Shown: in pieces, positions 12,874 to 13,493 of the stretch
Position numbering within the stretch: position 1 is the first letter of the stretch
How the letters are laid out: the number at the start of each line of letters is the position of its first letter
Source of the DNA: an uncultured Opitutia bacterium
GTDB taxonomy: Bacteria; Verrucomicrobiota; Verrucomicrobiia; Opitutales; UBA953
Reading direction: 5' to 3'
DNA: 13,493 nucleotides
Assembly: GCA_903879465.1 (NCBI GenBank)
Contig: CAIRLQ010000135.1
Span: 1 to 13,493 of the forward strand
Notes under the pieces: generated by a model
Told to the model about the DNA's origin: nothing
Database searches by the model: none
Seen by the model: the letters and a program-made list of their open reading frames with translations, nothing else
Made by a program: the position numbers and the translations under genes

Positions 12874-13493
12874 ATGACTCATCTCCTCTCCCTGTTCCGT
12901 GCCTTGGCCGTCGTTACTTCTGTCGCCGCAGTTGTCGCCCGTGCCGCCGATGCCAAGCCCGAAGAGAAGATGGATCCCGCTGGCCTGGAATTCTTCGAGA
13001 AGAATGTCCGCCCAATTTTCACTGAACATTGTTACAAGTGTCACTCGACGGCTGAAGGTGTTTCCAAAGGCGGGCTATTGATGGATTCGCGGGCAGCCAT
13101 TCTTGCCGGCGGCGATCAGGGTCCGGCGGCTGTCCCTGGAGATCTGAAAAAATCTTTACTCATCGTCGCGGTACACCAGACCGACCCCGAACTTTCGATG
13201 CCACCCCGCAAGTCGGGTCCGAAACTTTCGGATGCGAAAATCGCGGCCCTAGAGAAGTGGATCATGATGGGTGCCCCCGCCCCTACCGGTGCGGGTGCCG
13301 CTAAGCTCACGGGTCTTTCTCAGAAAGCTCGTGATCATTGGGCTTTCAAGCCAGTCGGCAATTATCCCGTGCCCACCAAATTGAGCATGCCTGGATGGTG
13401 TCAGAACGAGGTAGACGCTTTTGTCATGGCGAAGCTCGATCAGTTCGGCCTCAAGCCCAGTCCTTCCGCCGACGGTGAAGCCCTGCTCCGTCG
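12874..13493 (+). CDS. Exported DUF1549/DUF1553 planctomycete-type cytochrome, N-terminal part (runs off the window)
   Basis: ATG 12874 opens a frame that stays open to the right edge (206 whole codons). It starts with a signal peptide (MTHLLSLFRALAVVTSVAAV..ARAA). The planctomycete-type cytochrome c domain has CYKCH at 53-57, then SKGGLLMDSRAAIL, MPPRKSGPKLSDAKIAALEKW, the linker KARDHWAFKPV, and the beginning of DUF1549 (VDAFVMAKLDQFGLKPSPSA...LLRR). It is a clear paralogue of the gene just upstream, alignable from EFFEKNVRPI to the edge with only small gaps, and a 23-base stretch in the two genes (9606-9628 and 12997-13019) differs at one base. It is less like the cytochrome at 4340-6778. 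ATG 12874 is the only start placing the signal peptide at the N-terminus. A DUF1501 partner, if present, would lie beyond the window. Confidence 0.9.
   Translation, partial: MTHLLSLFRALAVVTSVAAVVARAADAKPEEKMDPAGLEFFEKNVRPIFTEHCYKCHSTAEGVSKGGLLMDSRAAILAGGDQGPAAVPGDLKKSLLIVAVHQTDPELSMPPRKSGPKLSDAKIAALEKWIMMGAPAPTGAGAAKLTGLSQKARDHWAFKPVGNYPVPTKLSMPGWCQNEVDAFVMAKLDQFGLKPSPSADGEALLR

Noticed and set aside
12750..13025. 91-residue frame overlapping the start of the third DUF1553 gene
   Set aside because: Its second half is the wrong frame of the cytochrome signal peptide and haem domain, rich in Cys/Arg/Pro; no family features.

Overview
The window (about 60% GC by eye) looks like a piece of a PVC-superphylum chromosome, most likely Verrucomicrobiota (Opitutae-like). 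The main evidence is three secreted proteins combining a planctomycete-type cytochrome c domain with DUF1549 and DUF1553, plus a Tat-exported DUF1501 protein. A GDSL/SGNH esterase and a DUF1080 (3-keto-disaccharide hydrolase-like) tail lie beside them. This mix is typical of polysaccharide-degrading Verrucomicrobiota and Planctomycetota. The exact taxon is inference.

Layout. Bases 1-269 (+) hold the C-terminal end of a DUF1080 protein, overlapping tail to tail with a small cupin gene (192-599, -). A secreted SGNH hydrolase (704-1486, +) is divergent from the cupin and ends in a clear intrinsic terminator. Two minus-strand genes follow. One is a secreted 431-aa protein with a single CxxCH haem site and unknown function (1550-2845). 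Upstream of it is a sigma-70 (RpoD-like) factor (2888-3784) whose frame continues 5' to a plausible ATG at 3868 but is interrupted by an in-frame TAA at 3785-3787. A largely empty 316-base stretch (3869-4184) separates these from the plus-strand block.

The plus-strand block starts with a 43-codon signal-peptide-like mini-ORF (4185-4316). It is followed by a tight DUF1549/DUF1553 cytochrome (4340-6778) and DUF1501 (6784-8238) pair, probably an operon. A glycerate kinase (8231-9349, -) converges on it. Then come two tandem, closely related DUF1549/DUF1553 cytochromes: one complete (9507-12692, ending in a 13-bp hairpin) and one cut by the window edge (12874-13493).

How the genes may work together. 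The DUF1553/DUF1501 families are usually multi-copy and co-occur with sulfatases, glycosidases and esterases. Their biochemical role is not established. The window fits an exported, haem-dependent carbohydrate-processing cluster (esterase, keto-disaccharide hydrolase-like protein, cytochromes), with cytoplasmic glycerate kinase perhaps feeding glycolysis; that link is inference. The points most worth a second look are the interrupted sigma factor and its altered -10-recognition residues, the beta-sandwich-like insertion in the first cytochrome, and the histone-H1-like Lys/Ala/Pro insertion in the second.
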